The notes: generated from the sequence alone by a model not told the origin. Positions 26,045-35,440 are shown, counted from the first letter of the stretch. The stretch: 64,000 bases of DNA from Candidatus Brocadia pituitae (GCA_017347445.1 AP021856.1:1496613-1560612); one strand, 5' to 3'. Program-made: numbers and translations.

Positions 26045-26129
26045 TTTGTTAAGGTTGAAACCCAACAAGATTATTGAAGTAATGAACGTCTGATGTTAGG
26101 GTTACTGCAATCGAAAGGAATTTCTCAGA

Positions 26130-26199
26130 GGATAAACGCCGTAATGGTAGGCAAATCAAAGGAGAAAATCAATAGGAAGGTAGCTGGCCGTGTTTATCC
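26130..26199 (+). ncRNA. Candidate structured RNA or operator upstream of the foldase gene
   Basis: GGATAAAC (26130-26137) pairs exactly with GTTTATCC (26192-26199). The latter runs directly into GATAAAC, so a second pairing is possible. Between them lie GTAGGCAAATC and GGTAGCTGGCC. The first is reminiscent of GGCAAA in the motif at 19737, and GCTGGCCGT occurs in both. The element lies about 190 bases before the ATG at 26393 in a 350-base gap. Function unknown. Confidence 0.3.
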
Positions 26200-26392
26200 G
26201 ATAAACACAAATTCCCCCAAACTTCTCATGATTGTTTCACAATTTTCAAGTTTTCCTTTGAACCTTTTTTGCCTCCGCTAATGAGTGTTACAAAAACATT
26301 GACACTGTAATTTTACCTGTGATATAATCCAAAATCAATTTTTTACCTATTCCTATATTAAATGACCTTCTTTTCATGAAATATTTATCTGT

Positions 26393-27349
26393 ATGAAGAT
26401 TCCTGTGACAATTCCTTTTCTCGCTGTAATGCTTTCTGTCGGTATCTTTTTCAACCAGGCAATCGCCGGTGCGGAAACGAAAGCTCCGAAATCCTCAAAG
26501 AGCGAGCCTCAAATTATTACCGATAAAAACATTGTGGCGATGGTAAATGGTCAGAAGATTACCAAGCAAGAACTTTATAATTTATTAATTGATACCTATG
26601 GAGAGGACGCATTAGATGTGCTTATTCGCAGGACACTGATTTGCCAGTCGGCGGAAAAAGAGGGGATCAGGGTTACTGATGCCGAAGTAGAGCAAAAATT
26701 GAAAGATCTCATTAACAACGAAATTGATGGTTTACTACGTACGTATCGGATTAAAGACAAAGCAGACCTCGAAAAAGAATTAGCCAGGGCTGGTACCAGC
26801 CTTGCAAAATTAGAAGAAAAGATGGCAATAAGGATGAAAAAACAGGCAGAGGTTGAGCTCCTTGCTGATCGTCTTATGAAAAAAACCATTGCCATTACTG
26901 ATGAAGATTTGCAAAAAGCATATGAGCAACAGTATGGTGAGAAGATTGAAGCCAGTCAGATCGTCTTCAGAACCCATCGCGAGGCTGAAGATACGCTCAA
27001 AAAATTGCAGGCGGGCGCTGATTTTGCCACCCTTGCAAAAAATGAATCGGTTGATCGTATTTCTGCCGCCCGGGGGGGGAAGATGCAGCCCTTTAGCCCA
27101 AAGGACGCAATGGGCGCTGAGGTAGCACACTTAAAGGTCGGTGAGATCAGTGGTATTATAAAAACCGACTATGGCTACCATATTATTAAAATTACGGATA
27201 GAAAGCCACCGAGTAACAAGAGCTTCAAGTCTGTCAAGGGAGAACTGGAAAAGATCGTCAGAAATCAACAATATAAAGAGAGAATTGGTCCCTGGCTGAT
27301 TAGTCTGGTTGAAAGCGCGTCGATCTTGAAAAATTTAGGGAATGATTAA
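26393..27349 (+). CDS. Exported peptidyl-prolyl isomerase of the parvulin/PpiC type (SurA-like foldase)
   Basis: A 318-residue protein with a signal peptide (about residues 1-27). An N-terminal SurA-like helical part contains MVNGQKITKQELYNLLIDTYG, a coiled middle follows, and one rotamase domain (about 185-290) is marked by EASQIVFRTHREAEDTLKKL, SVDRISAARGGKMQPF and KTDYGYHIIKITDRK. It catalyses proline isomerisation and chaperones proteins outside the cytoplasm. In an organism with many exported multihaem proteins a foldase of this type is expected. It lies about 100 bases before the aminotransferase. The upstream gap (26045-26392) holds a stem-forming element. Confidence 0.87.
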   Translation: MKIPVTIPFLAVMLSVGIFFNQAIAGAETKAPKSSKSEPQIITDKNIVAMVNGQKITKQELYNLLIDTYGEDALDVLIRRTLICQSAEKEGIRVTDAEVEQKLKDLINNEIDGLLRTYRIKDKADLEKELARAGTSLAKLEEKMAIRMKKQAEVELLADRLMKKTIAITDEDLQKAYEQQYGEKIEASQIVFRTHREAEDTLKKLQAGADFATLAKNESVDRISAARGGKMQPFSPKDAMGAEVAHLKVGEISGIIKTDYGYHIIKITDRKPPSNKSFKSVKGELEKIVRNQQYKERIGPWLISLVESASILKNLGND

Positions 27350-27445
27350 GCTTTCGAATATTGGTTTTCCATGGAATGACCAGAAAATCGAAACGGCTCT
27401 TTTATAAAATATACCATTTGATTCTTTGGAAGAAAAAAAGACACC

Positions 27446-28642
27446 ATGCCTGAAGAGTTTGTTATTAACGTTGCCCAAAGGGTAAAACAATTACCTCCGT
27501 ACCTGTTTGGGAGACTAAATGCATTAAAATATGAAAAACGAAGGAATAATATCGATGTAATTGATTTGGGTATGGGGAACCCGAATGACCCCACTCCCCA
27601 GCCGGTCATTCAGAAATTGTGCGAGGCGGTACAGGATCCAAGGAACCACCGATACACGGTTTCAGCCAACGGTATATATAATCTCAGGCGTGAGGTTGCA
27701 AAATATTATGAAAGGCAATTTGGCGTAACCCTTGATCCTGACGAAGTGGTATGCACCATTGGATCAAAGGAAGGGATTTCTCACCTCTGTTTAGGGTTAC
27801 TGGAGACGAGTGATACGGTGGTAGTTCCCAATCCCGCCTTTCCAATTCATATCCATGCGGTAAACCTCGCTGGTGCCCATGTCGTCAGTGTGCCACTCAC
27901 AGATGATGAGCAGTTTTTGCCGAATCTTATCAAGGTAACCAAAAATCTCAATCCTCTGCCTAAGCTTATCATTTTAAATTTTCCACATAATCCTACTGCG
28001 GTTACCGTTGAACTAAGTTTCTTTGAAGAGATTGTGCCGTTTGCCAGGAAGCACAATATTATTATTGTCCATGATTTTGCTTACTGTGGAATCGCATTTG
28101 ATGGTTATAAGCCGCCCAGCTTTTTGCAGGTGAAAGGCGCTAAAGATGTGGGTGTGGAATTTAATACTATGTCCAAATCTTTTAACATGGCTGGCTGGAG
28201 ATTGGGCTTTTGTGTCGGGAACAAGGAGATTGTAAGTACCCTGGCAAAGGTCAAGGGCTATTATGATTACGGTATCTTTCAGCCGGTGCAAATTGCCTCA
28301 ATTATAGCGCTCCGGGAATGTAATAAATATACCAGTGAACAGGCCCAAATTTACCAGAATAGAAGGGATGTGCTTTGTGAAGGACTGAACCGCATCGGCT
28401 GGGATGTCAAAAAACCAAAGGCATCGATGTTCGTATGGGCCCCCATTCCCGAAAAATGGCGATCGATGGGTTCGGTGGACTTTGCCTATAAACTCATGAA
28501 TGATGCCGAGGTGTCTGTTGCCCCGGGAGCAGCCTTTGGAGAGCGTGGCGAGGGGTATTTGAGATTGGCAATTGTAGAAAACGAGCTGCGTCTTAAACAA
28601 GCTGTCCGTCAGATTGATCGTGCCCTGAGAGATAAGCCTTGA
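27446..28642 (+). CDS. Class I/II aminotransferase (AlaC-like)
   Basis: A 398-residue PLP enzyme of normal length. Motifs: IDLGMGNPNDPTPQP (substrate-binding N terminus), NFPHNPTA, HDFAYCGIAFDGY (the Asp and Tyr contacting PLP), and the Schiff-base lysine in FNTMSKSFNMAGWRLGF. RLAIVENELRL supplies the carboxylate-binding Arg near the C terminus. Sequence style fits the AlaC/LL-diaminopimelate-aminotransferase-like subgroup, where alanine transamination is typical. In Planctomycetes a role in lysine synthesis is also possible. It ends 4 bases before rnfC, so it is probably in the same transcript, although no metabolic link is evident. Confidence 0.85.
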   Translation: MPEEFVINVAQRVKQLPPYLFGRLNALKYEKRRNNIDVIDLGMGNPNDPTPQPVIQKLCEAVQDPRNHRYTVSANGIYNLRREVAKYYERQFGVTLDPDEVVCTIGSKEGISHLCLGLLETSDTVVVPNPAFPIHIHAVNLAGAHVVSVPLTDDEQFLPNLIKVTKNLNPLPKLIILNFPHNPTAVTVELSFFEEIVPFARKHNIIIVHDFAYCGIAFDGYKPPSFLQVKGAKDVGVEFNTMSKSFNMAGWRLGFCVGNKEIVSTLAKVKGYYDYGIFQPVQIASIIALRECNKYTSEQAQIYQNRRDVLCEGLNRIGWDVKKPKASMFVWAPIPEKWRSMGSVDFAYKLMNDAEVSVAPGAAFGERGEGYLRLAIVENELRLKQAVRQIDRALRDKP

Positions 28643-28646
28643 TCCT

Positions 28647-29987
28647 ATGATGACCCGTGTTAAAGCACAATTAAAAACGTTTCTCGGTGGCATTCATCCG
28701 GCAGAGGATGGAAAAATCCTTACCCTTGCTAAGCAAAAAGCGACCATTCCACTTCCCAAAACTGTGTATTTGGTTATGAGCCAGCACATTGGTGCTCCGG
28801 CAAAACCGATTGTTAAAAAAGGCGACATGGTTAAAAAAGGGCAGTTGGTTGGCGATGCACAAGGTTTTATTTCTGCTCATGTGCATGCATCTGTTTCAGG
28901 GAAAGTTGTCGATGTTGCTCCGTGGCCGCATCCAGTTACCGGGATAAAGTGTCCTGCCGTTATTATCGAGAATTCTGGGGAAGATGCTTGGGTGGAAGAT
29001 ATGAACGTGGCCGTGGATACCGATCACCTTTCTCCCGAAGAGATCAGGCATTGTATCCAATCAGCCGGTATTGTGGGACTGGGAGGCGCAACCTTTCCTA
29101 CGCATATAAAACTCACCCCACCGAAAGATAAAATCATTGACACGGTGGTCATGAACGGTGCAGAATGTGAGCCATATCTTACCTGCGATTACCGGCTTAT
29201 GCTCGATAAACCCCATGAGATAATACAGGGTTTGAAGCTGATGATGAGATGCATTGGCTGTAAGAAGGCGCATATTGGCATTGAGGAGAACAAAAGGGAC
29301 GTTTATACCATTTTCAAGGATATCGCATCGAAGGATCCTGATATAAAAGTAGATCTTATGGAGGTAAAGTACCCGCAAGGGGCAGAGCATCAACTCATTA
29401 AGGCTCTGTTAAACCGGGAATTTAAACCAACGCAATTGCCTTTAGAAGTGGGGGTAATTGTGGTTAATGTGGGGACAGCTTTTGCTGTGTATGAGGCCGT
29501 AAAATTTCATCGGCCACTCATAGAAAGGATTGTTACCGTTACTGGGAACGGTGTCGAAAATCCGCAAAATTTTTTAGTGCGTCTGGGGACACCGGTCAGA
29601 CGATTACTGGAGGAGGCAAAACTTACCGCGGACGTGAATAAAATCATCTTTGGCGGCCCTATGATGGGTATTGCACAGGGAAATATTGACACCGCCGTTA
29701 CGATTAAAGGGACGGGCGGTATTCTGGTGTTGCGCGACGCCCAAAGATGGGAGTCTCACGCGTGCATCCGGTGCGGGCGTTGTGTCGATAGCTGTCCTTA
29801 TGGGCTTAATCCCAGTGAGTTAAGCATCGTATGCGAAGCGAAAGAATTTGACCTGGCGCTCGACAATAACGTTATGGAGTGTAAAGAATGTGGTTGTTGC
29901 AGTTATATATGTCCGGCAAAAAGACCGATTGTGCATCTCATTAAATTTGCAAAAGGTGAAATTGCCAAACGCAAGTCGAAAGGATAA
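28647..29987 (+). CDS. rnfC: Rnf electron transport complex subunit C
   Basis: A 446-residue protein with an N-terminal RnfC/barrel-sandwich part (KGDMVKKGQLVGDAQGFISA), an NADH/FMN-binding-like centre (GLGGATFPTHIKL, MNGAECEPYL), and two 4Fe-4S clusters near the C terminus, CIRCGRCVDSCP and CKECGCCSYICP. RnfC is the peripheral NADH-oxidising subunit of the ion-pumping Rnf complex, coupling NADH to ferredoxin. The start is an ATGATG pair; the first is used here. It is followed by rnfD and rnfG in the same direction. Genes for RnfA, RnfB and RnfE are not in the window. Confidence 0.93.
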   Translation: MMTRVKAQLKTFLGGIHPAEDGKILTLAKQKATIPLPKTVYLVMSQHIGAPAKPIVKKGDMVKKGQLVGDAQGFISAHVHASVSGKVVDVAPWPHPVTGIKCPAVIIENSGEDAWVEDMNVAVDTDHLSPEEIRHCIQSAGIVGLGGATFPTHIKLTPPKDKIIDTVVMNGAECEPYLTCDYRLMLDKPHEIIQGLKLMMRCIGCKKAHIGIEENKRDVYTIFKDIASKDPDIKVDLMEVKYPQGAEHQLIKALLNREFKPTQLPLEVGVIVVNVGTAFAVYEAVKFHRPLIERIVTVTGNGVENPQNFLVRLGTPVRRLLEEAKLTADVNKIIFGGPMMGIAQGNIDTAVTIKGTGGILVLRDAQRWESHACIRCGRCVDSCPYGLNPSELSIVCEAKEFDLALDNNVMECKECGCCSYICPAKRPIVHLIKFAKGEIAKRKSKG

Positions 29988-30044
29988 ATACTCGTCTTTG
30001 CTGCATGGTTTTTAAAAAAGCGGTTGGAGCGGTAACTAACTTAC

Positions 30045-31076
30045 GTGTCAAACCAAACTGAAATTCGTTGCAATTTAATCATGAGTGTTTCCCCTCATAT
30101 CTATGATGGGGGAAATATTCCACGTATTATGTGGACCGTGGTGCTTTCGTTGATTCCGGCGGGAATTGCAGGGGCTTTTGCCTTTGGATATTACTGTCTT
30201 TCTGTTGTTTTTCTCTGTTGTATAGCGTCTGTTGTTACCGAGGCAGTTATTTTGTTATTACGGAAACAACCGCTTCTCAGCGCTATGAAAGATGGTAGTG
30301 CGGTGGTAACGGGTATCTTGCTGGCATACACTTTACCACCAGGTGTACCGTGGTATATCTCTATTGTCGGGTCATTTTTTGCTATTGCCATCGTAAAGCA
30401 TACCTTTGGGGGTTTGGGAAATAATATCTGGAATCCGGCTCTGGCAGCGCGGGCATTCCTGCAGGTAGCCTATCCTGCCGCAATGAACTCGGACTGGCGT
30501 ATTCTGCAGCATGGCATAGGCAACATCGTTCACAGTATTACTAGGATTGATCCTGCCGGTAAACTGGTGGATGCTGTTACGCGGGCAACACCCCTGGCAA
30601 AAGAGGCGGGAGCAGAAACCTATACCCTTGGCCAGTTGTTTATGGGAAATGTTCCTGGTTGTATCGGAGAGACCTCCGCGATTGCTTTATTGCTGGGCGG
30701 CTCTTATTTGATTTACAAGCGCTGCATTAAGTGGTACGTCCCTGTTTATTATATTGCAACCATGTTCATTATGGTACTTATTTTGCCTTCTCGGGTGGCA
30801 ACTCCCTGGGCGAATAATCCCTTGTATCATATCTTTTCAGGGGGGTTATTTCTGGGGGCATTCTTTATGGCGACCGATATGGTGACGTCTCCTTTAACCA
30901 AGCGGGGGCTGGTCATATTTGCAATTGGTACCGGCGTACTTACGGCGTTGATCCGTTTTTATTCTGGCTATCCCGAAGGGGTATGCTATTCCATTTTGCT
31001 TATGAACACAGCAACGCCGCTCATTGACCGGTATACAAAACCGAGACTTTATGGGACCAGGGTAAAAAAGGGTTAA
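30045..31076 (+). CDS. rnfD: Rnf electron transport complex subunit D
   Basis: A 343-residue integral membrane protein with about nine hydrophobic segments. It starts SNQTEIRCNLIMSVSPHIYDG, where SPHI is the typical RnfD beginning. The covalent-FMN region is DAVTRATPLAKEAG (the Thr of ATPL). FAIAIVKHTFGGLGNNIWNPAL is another conserved stretch. The chosen start is a GTG at 30045; the in-frame ATG 12 codons later (MSVSPH) is an alternative. It stands 57 bases after rnfC and one base before rnfG. It is part of the membrane core that couples electron flow to sodium or proton transport. Confidence 0.92.
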   Translation: MSNQTEIRCNLIMSVSPHIYDGGNIPRIMWTVVLSLIPAGIAGAFAFGYYCLSVVFLCCIASVVTEAVILLLRKQPLLSAMKDGSAVVTGILLAYTLPPGVPWYISIVGSFFAIAIVKHTFGGLGNNIWNPALAARAFLQVAYPAAMNSDWRILQHGIGNIVHSITRIDPAGKLVDAVTRATPLAKEAGAETYTLGQLFMGNVPGCIGETSAIALLLGGSYLIYKRCIKWYVPVYYIATMFIMVLILPSRVATPWANNPLYHIFSGGLFLGAFFMATDMVTSPLTKRGLVIFAIGTGVLTALIRFYSGYPEGVCYSILLMNTATPLIDRYTKPRLYGTRVKKG

Positions 31077-31077
31077 C

Positions 31078-31806
31078 ATGCAAAAAAAGGCTCAGTATAC
31101 CATTACCCTGGCGTTAGTTTCTCTCCTGGCATCTCTGGGTGTATCCTCAATTTTTTTGCTTACAAGAGATACGATTAAGAAAAAGGAACTGGCCGTGCGC
31201 ACTGAGGCATTGTATGTGGTATTACCCGGCCTGGAAGGTGCTCCCGGTGAGGTGACGCCTGCAGAGGTATCCGAGCAGGATCGCGTTTATAAAGGACTCA
31301 ACAAGGCCGGCCAGCTGATTGGTTACGCGGCATGCGGAGAGGCTCAGGGATATTCAAGTAAGATTAAGGTTATGGTAGGTTTGGATCCTCATCTTGAAAA
31401 GATCATTGGCATTAATATCCTGGCTCAGAATGAGACCCCGGGGCTTGGCACAAAAATGACCGAGATTGAAAGCACTACTACCCTGTGGAGTTTAATTTTT
31501 GGGAGAGAGCTGGAAACAGTCGACTGGGATAGTGAAGAAGCCTGGCAATTACCAATGTTCAGGCAGCCTGAAAGAATAAAAAAATACGGGTTATTGAAAA
31601 AAGAGAAAAAAGTTCAACCTTGGTTTCAGCAGCAATTTCAGCAGAAAACCTGCAATCAATTGATTGTGGCAAAGGTAAAAGATGATGAAAAGATTACGGC
31701 CATTACCGGAGCAACGATATCAACAAAGGCCGTGGTCAATGCGGTTCAAAATGCCGTGAATAAAATAAAGGGCATTATTCAGCCGCCAACATGGGAAATG
31801 AAATAA
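31078..31806 (+). CDS. rnfG: Rnf electron transport complex subunit G
   Basis: A 242-residue protein with one N-terminal membrane anchor (YTITLALVSLLASLGVSSIF) and an exported FMN-binding domain. The flavinylation motif is ITGATISTKAV near residue 208, in which the Thr binds FMN covalently. NETPGLGTKMTE is also typical of the family. The ATG lies 1 base after the rnfD stop codon, so translation is coupled. It is followed not by rnfE but by scpB, so the usual C-D-G-E-A-B order breaks here. Confidence 0.92.
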   Translation: MQKKAQYTITLALVSLLASLGVSSIFLLTRDTIKKKELAVRTEALYVVLPGLEGAPGEVTPAEVSEQDRVYKGLNKAGQLIGYAACGEAQGYSSKIKVMVGLDPHLEKIIGINILAQNETPGLGTKMTEIESTTTLWSLIFGRELETVDWDSEEAWQLPMFRQPERIKKYGLLKKEKKVQPWFQQQFQQKTCNQLIVAKVKDDEKITAITGATISTKAVVNAVQNAVNKIKGIIQPPTWEMK

Positions 31807-31834
31807 GTTTTAGAGATTAACGGCTTTGTGGTCT

Positions 31835-32362
31835 ATGAAATGTACGGAAGAAATTAAACCCATCGTTGAATCCCTGATATTCGCTGCTGGAGAACCGATT
31901 CCCCTTCGTAAACTCACCGATCTGATCGAAGGGGTCGATGGCGCTCAGATTCAGGAAGCGATCGCTCAGTTAAGGAGTGATTATGATGTGCAAGGCAGGT
32001 CATTCCAGATCGAAGAAATTGCCGGTGGCTATCAATTCTTTACCAAACCTGAATATTATGAATGGATAGCAAAGTTACGGAAGAAATCAGGAGAAACGAA
32101 ACTCTCGCAAGCGGCATTGGAAACACTTGCGATTATTGCCTATAAACAACCCATATTGCGCGCAAATCTGGAATCCATCCGCGGGGTTCAGTCAGGTCAG
32201 CTCATCAGATTGCTTATGGAGAAAGATCTGGTTAAGGTTGTGGGAAGGGACGAATCCCTGGGGCATCCTTTACTCTACGGCACAACGAAAAAGTTTCTTG
32301 AATATTTCGGACTGAAGGATATTAAAGACCTGCCGCAGGTTGAAGAATTGGAAGCGCCTTAA
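31835..32362 (+). CDS. scpB: Segregation and condensation protein B
   Basis: A 175-residue protein read from MKCTEEIKPIVESLIFAAGEP at 31835; a TTG three codons upstream is less likely. The two winged-helix domains of ScpB are visible, with IEEIAGGYQFFTKPEYYEWI in the middle and LSQAALETLAIIAYKQPILRANLESIRG, followed by VVGRDESLGHPLLYGTTKKFLEYFGL. ScpB binds ScpA and SMC to condense chromosomes. scpA is not adjacent. It sits 28 bases after rnfG and may be cotranscribed, with no known functional link. Confidence 0.93.
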   Translation: MKCTEEIKPIVESLIFAAGEPIPLRKLTDLIEGVDGAQIQEAIAQLRSDYDVQGRSFQIEEIAGGYQFFTKPEYYEWIAKLRKKSGETKLSQAALETLAIIAYKQPILRANLESIRGVQSGQLIRLLMEKDLVKVVGRDESLGHPLLYGTTKKFLEYFGLKDIKDLPQVEELEAP

Positions 32363-32586
32363 CTAGAGTAAACGCAAAAAGAAAGTGTTATTGCGGGGTA
32401 CTTGCCAAAAAGCAATCTCTCTATGACTGTCATTCCGGCCAAAGCGAGGAATCTCATGGGTTTATTTCGCTTGTGCTCGCAACCTCGGCTTCGCTGTCGT
32501 TTGTTTCGACCCGTACATGTCAACGTATTTAATGCGCTTATTCTACTTCATGAAACTGACATACCGCCTGGCATACGTAAAGAAAT

Positions 32587-33270
32587 ATGAAATTCAACCA
32601 GTTACATTCATGGCGTCTGGACTATAAAAAGGCCATCGAATTACAGAAGACTTTACGGGAACGGCTCATTTTAAAAAGGGTCACGGGAAAAATCTGTACG
32701 GTGGCAGGGGCAGATGTTTCTTATGAAAAACACGGCGATCTCTTTTTTGCCGGTATCGTTGTATATACATTAAGTAAGCAGCTAGAGAAGGTTGAGGAGG
32801 TTACGGCTATTGATAGGGCGAGATTCCCGTATATTCCCGGTCTCCTCTCCTTTCGCGAAGCGCCTGTATTGCTGAAGGCATTTAAAAAACTGAAAAACGA
32901 TCCTGATGTTATCCTGTTTGATGGTCAGGGAATTGCGCATCCACGCCATTTTGGGTTAGCGTCACACCTGGGGCTCATTCTTGACAGGCGGGCGATTGGA
33001 TGTGCAAAAAGCCGGCTGGTAGGCGAATTCCGGTGTGTAAAAAATGTTGCCGGTTCGTATTCTAAACTATTTTACCAGCATGAAGTTGTTGGAGTTGTAT
33101 TAAGGACAAAGGTAAATACAAAGCCTGTCTTTGTATCTCCCGGTCACAAAGTAAATTTGGCATTTGCAATTCGTATTGCTTTGGCAACGTGTGTCGGATA
33201 TCGTATTCCAGAGCCGGTACGACAAGCCCATTTATTAGTAAATAGAGTAAGGAAAGAACATATACAATAA
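32587..33270 (+). CDS. nfi: Endonuclease V
   Basis: A 227-residue protein with the endonuclease V signature. VAGADVSYEKHG supplies the first catalytic Asp, RFPYIPGLLSFREAP is the family's most conserved segment (PYIPGxLxFRE), and LFDGQGIAHPRHFGLASHLG carries the second Asp and base-recognition loop. It nicks DNA one base 3' of deaminated adenine (inosine), a repair role plausible under nitrosative stress because nitrite and NO deaminate bases. The connection to anammox chemistry is inference. The 220-base region before it shows no gene. Confidence 0.93.
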   Translation: MKFNQLHSWRLDYKKAIELQKTLRERLILKRVTGKICTVAGADVSYEKHGDLFFAGIVVYTLSKQLEKVEEVTAIDRARFPYIPGLLSFREAPVLLKAFKKLKNDPDVILFDGQGIAHPRHFGLASHLGLILDRRAIGCAKSRLVGEFRCVKNVAGSYSKLFYQHEVVGVVLRTKVNTKPVFVSPGHKVNLAFAIRIALATCVGYRIPEPVRQAHLLVNRVRKEHIQ

Positions 33271-33519
33271 CACGGTATCATTTTTGCTTGATATTTTATA
33301 ACGCCATAAAGCTACAACGAAAGCCACCTTGGTAAAGAGGGGTATAAAAAAATTACAATGAAAAGAATGTAACCAGCGGATACAAAGAAAAACTTGTATT
33401 ACGGTAAGACGTTAAGGTAAAGCATGTCATCGTGTGATATTTCTTGAATTCCAGGTATTACATTCCGTTAAAAGGGAAAGAAGCAAGAGAAAATATTTTC
33501 TCAGTTGAGGGTAAAGCAT

Positions 33520-35217
33520 ATGAAAATAAAGGCAGTGATCTTTGATCTGGACGACACATTATATGATTGTACAGGTTCACTTATTGAAGCATCCAGGAGA
33601 CGTGCTGCCAGGGCAATGGTGGAGGCTGGGCTTCCATGTTCCGAAGAAGATGTTTATCAAATGCAAAAGGACCTTACGGAAAAATATGGCGCGTATCATC
33701 TTGTGTTTAACGAAATAGTGGAAAAATATCATGCGGATAATAAGTTGGTCAATATTGCTTACAAGGCATATAACAGTAGCGAAGTCTCGGAGATACAGCT
33801 ATTTCCGTATGTTATTTCTACCCTTAAAGAATTAAAGGAAAAAGGGTATAAACTTTTTCTGCTCACCGTTGGCGTCCATGAGCGTCAGGAAAAAAAGATA
33901 CAAATTCTTGGACTGAAACCATTCTTTGATGAGATTGTAATCAATGATCAGGAGATTGGACTTCTCATGGAAGATTGTATGGGGAATCTTGTCAGAAGAC
34001 ATAATATTAGCTCAACAGAAGCCGTTATGGTTGGTGACAGGGTACGGGATGAATTACGTATTGCCAAATCAATTGGCATGACTACCATCCAGATGCTGCA
34101 TGGGCGATTTAAGAATGAACCTTCGATGAACGAGTATGACAGGCCGGACTATAAGATCAAACGTGTTTTTCAGATTCCTACCATCCTGCAACTCAGCAAT
34201 ATGGGAAAGACGCCAGAAAAGCTTAAGATTGTTGCCATTGGAGGTGGCACAGGGCTTCCCATCATGCTTGATGGTTCCAAGACCTACAGCAAGCATCTTA
34301 CTGCCGTCGTAACTGTCACTGATTCCGGGAGGAGTTCCGGTATTTTGAGAGAGGAATTTGGCATCCTGCCGCCAGGTGATGCAAGGAACTGCCTGATAGC
34401 GCTTTCTGAAACAGAAGAGCAGGAACGGGAGTTATACCAACTGTTTCAATACCGGTTTGACAGGGGTTCGCTGGAAGGCATGAGTCTTGGAAATTTATTA
34501 ATGACGGCCTTAACGGACATAACAGGAAGCTTTGAACAGGCTATTAAAAGGGCGAGTAAAATATTAAACATACGGGGAAAGGTGCTTCCTTCAACGCTTG
34601 CAAATACCCATATCTGCGCAGAACTGGAAGATGGAACTTATATAGAAGAGGAATTTAACGTGCGTGCAGTAGGTAAGTCGCCGATTAAGGACGTCTTCCT
34701 AAAAGATAACAATGTAGCTTCTCCTCCGGAAGCCATAGAAGAAATTCAAAAGGCCGATATTATCGTAATAGGTCCTGGGAGTCTGTATACCAGTATTATT
34801 ACAAACTTACTGGTACCAGGTATCAGAAATGCCATCCGAAGCAGCAAGGCGATCAAGATATATATTTGTAATATTGTTACCCAGCCTGGCCAAACCGACC
34901 TTTATAAGGTTTCACACCATATTAATGCCATTATCAAATATCTTGGAGAAGGTGCGCTGGATTACGTGATTGTAAATAATAACATTCCCCGCAGAGATAT
35001 CCTGGATAAATATCAGAAAGAAGGGGCTGAGGTGGTTTTAATGGATGAGGGCGTGTATAATTTAAACGTCAACGTCAAAAAAGCCGACTTAGTTGAAGAC
35101 CTTCACCGGAAGCGTATCTTATGGGAAAAGCAAGATTTACTCCGTCACGATCCCGACAAGCTTTCTGATTCAATTTGCAGGGTCTATGCAAATTTACCAT
35201 TGTTAACGGCAAATTAA
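33520..35217 (+). CDS. Fusion of a HAD-family hydrolase with a YvcK/CofD-like protein
   Basis: A 565-residue protein from MKIKAVIFDLDDTLYDC at 33520. Residues about 1-220 are a HAD phosphatase: DLDDTLY (nucleophile Asp), a later LLTVGVHE segment (motif II), and MVGDRVRDELRIAK (motif IV). From residue 237 the sequence reads IVAIGGGTGLPIML, then VTVTDSGRSSGILREEF and GPGSLYTSI, the hallmarks of the YvcK (gluconeogenesis factor)/CofD-like family. YvcK proteins bind UDP-sugars and influence cell wall and central carbon flux. A HAD domain on the same chain is not the standard form. UDP-glucose dehydrogenase is the next gene (convergent), consistent with UDP-sugar metabolism. Confidence 0.85.
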   Translation: MKIKAVIFDLDDTLYDCTGSLIEASRRRAARAMVEAGLPCSEEDVYQMQKDLTEKYGAYHLVFNEIVEKYHADNKLVNIAYKAYNSSEVSEIQLFPYVISTLKELKEKGYKLFLLTVGVHERQEKKIQILGLKPFFDEIVINDQEIGLLMEDCMGNLVRRHNISSTEAVMVGDRVRDELRIAKSIGMTTIQMLHGRFKNEPSMNEYDRPDYKIKRVFQIPTILQLSNMGKTPEKLKIVAIGGGTGLPIMLDGSKTYSKHLTAVVTVTDSGRSSGILREEFGILPPGDARNCLIALSETEEQERELYQLFQYRFDRGSLEGMSLGNLLMTALTDITGSFEQAIKRASKILNIRGKVLPSTLANTHICAELEDGTYIEEEFNVRAVGKSPIKDVFLKDNNVASPPEAIEEIQKADIIVIGPGSLYTSIITNLLVPGIRNAIRSSKAIKIYICNIVTQPGQTDLYKVSHHINAIIKYLGEGALDYVIVNNNIPRRDILDKYQKEGAEVVLMDEGVYNLNVNVKKADLVEDLHRKRILWEKQDLLRHDPDKLSDSICRVYANLPLLTAN

Positions 35218-35224
35218 AATGTTA

Positions 35225-35440
35225 GTAACACATTAGCTTTTTGAAAAACATCTTTCTCAATAGGCGAATATCTGCAGGTATTCACACGCAACAAAACCAA
35301 ATCCATTATGCGGTAATAAAAGCCTGAAGGGGTGAAATAACATCGCCATTACATCGACATAACAAACCAAAGTTGCCCCTGCGGGGTTAAACAGGCAAAA
35401 TTGCATCAATTAGCTATAATCAAGCCATCCTTTTTAATAT
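35225..35440 (+). repeat. Interspersed element, one terminal repeat visible (copy C)
   Basis: It begins with GTAACACATTAGCTTTTTG plus AAAA (35225-35247), a copy of the family terminus. It continues with GCGGTAATAAAAGCCTGAAG, GGGTGAAATAACATCGCC and CCCCTGCGGGGTT, and matches the reverse strand of 9244-9514 along most of its length. No inverse terminus was found at the right, so the element is either truncated or one-ended. It lies in the gap between the HAD-YvcK and ugd genes. Confidence 0.65.
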
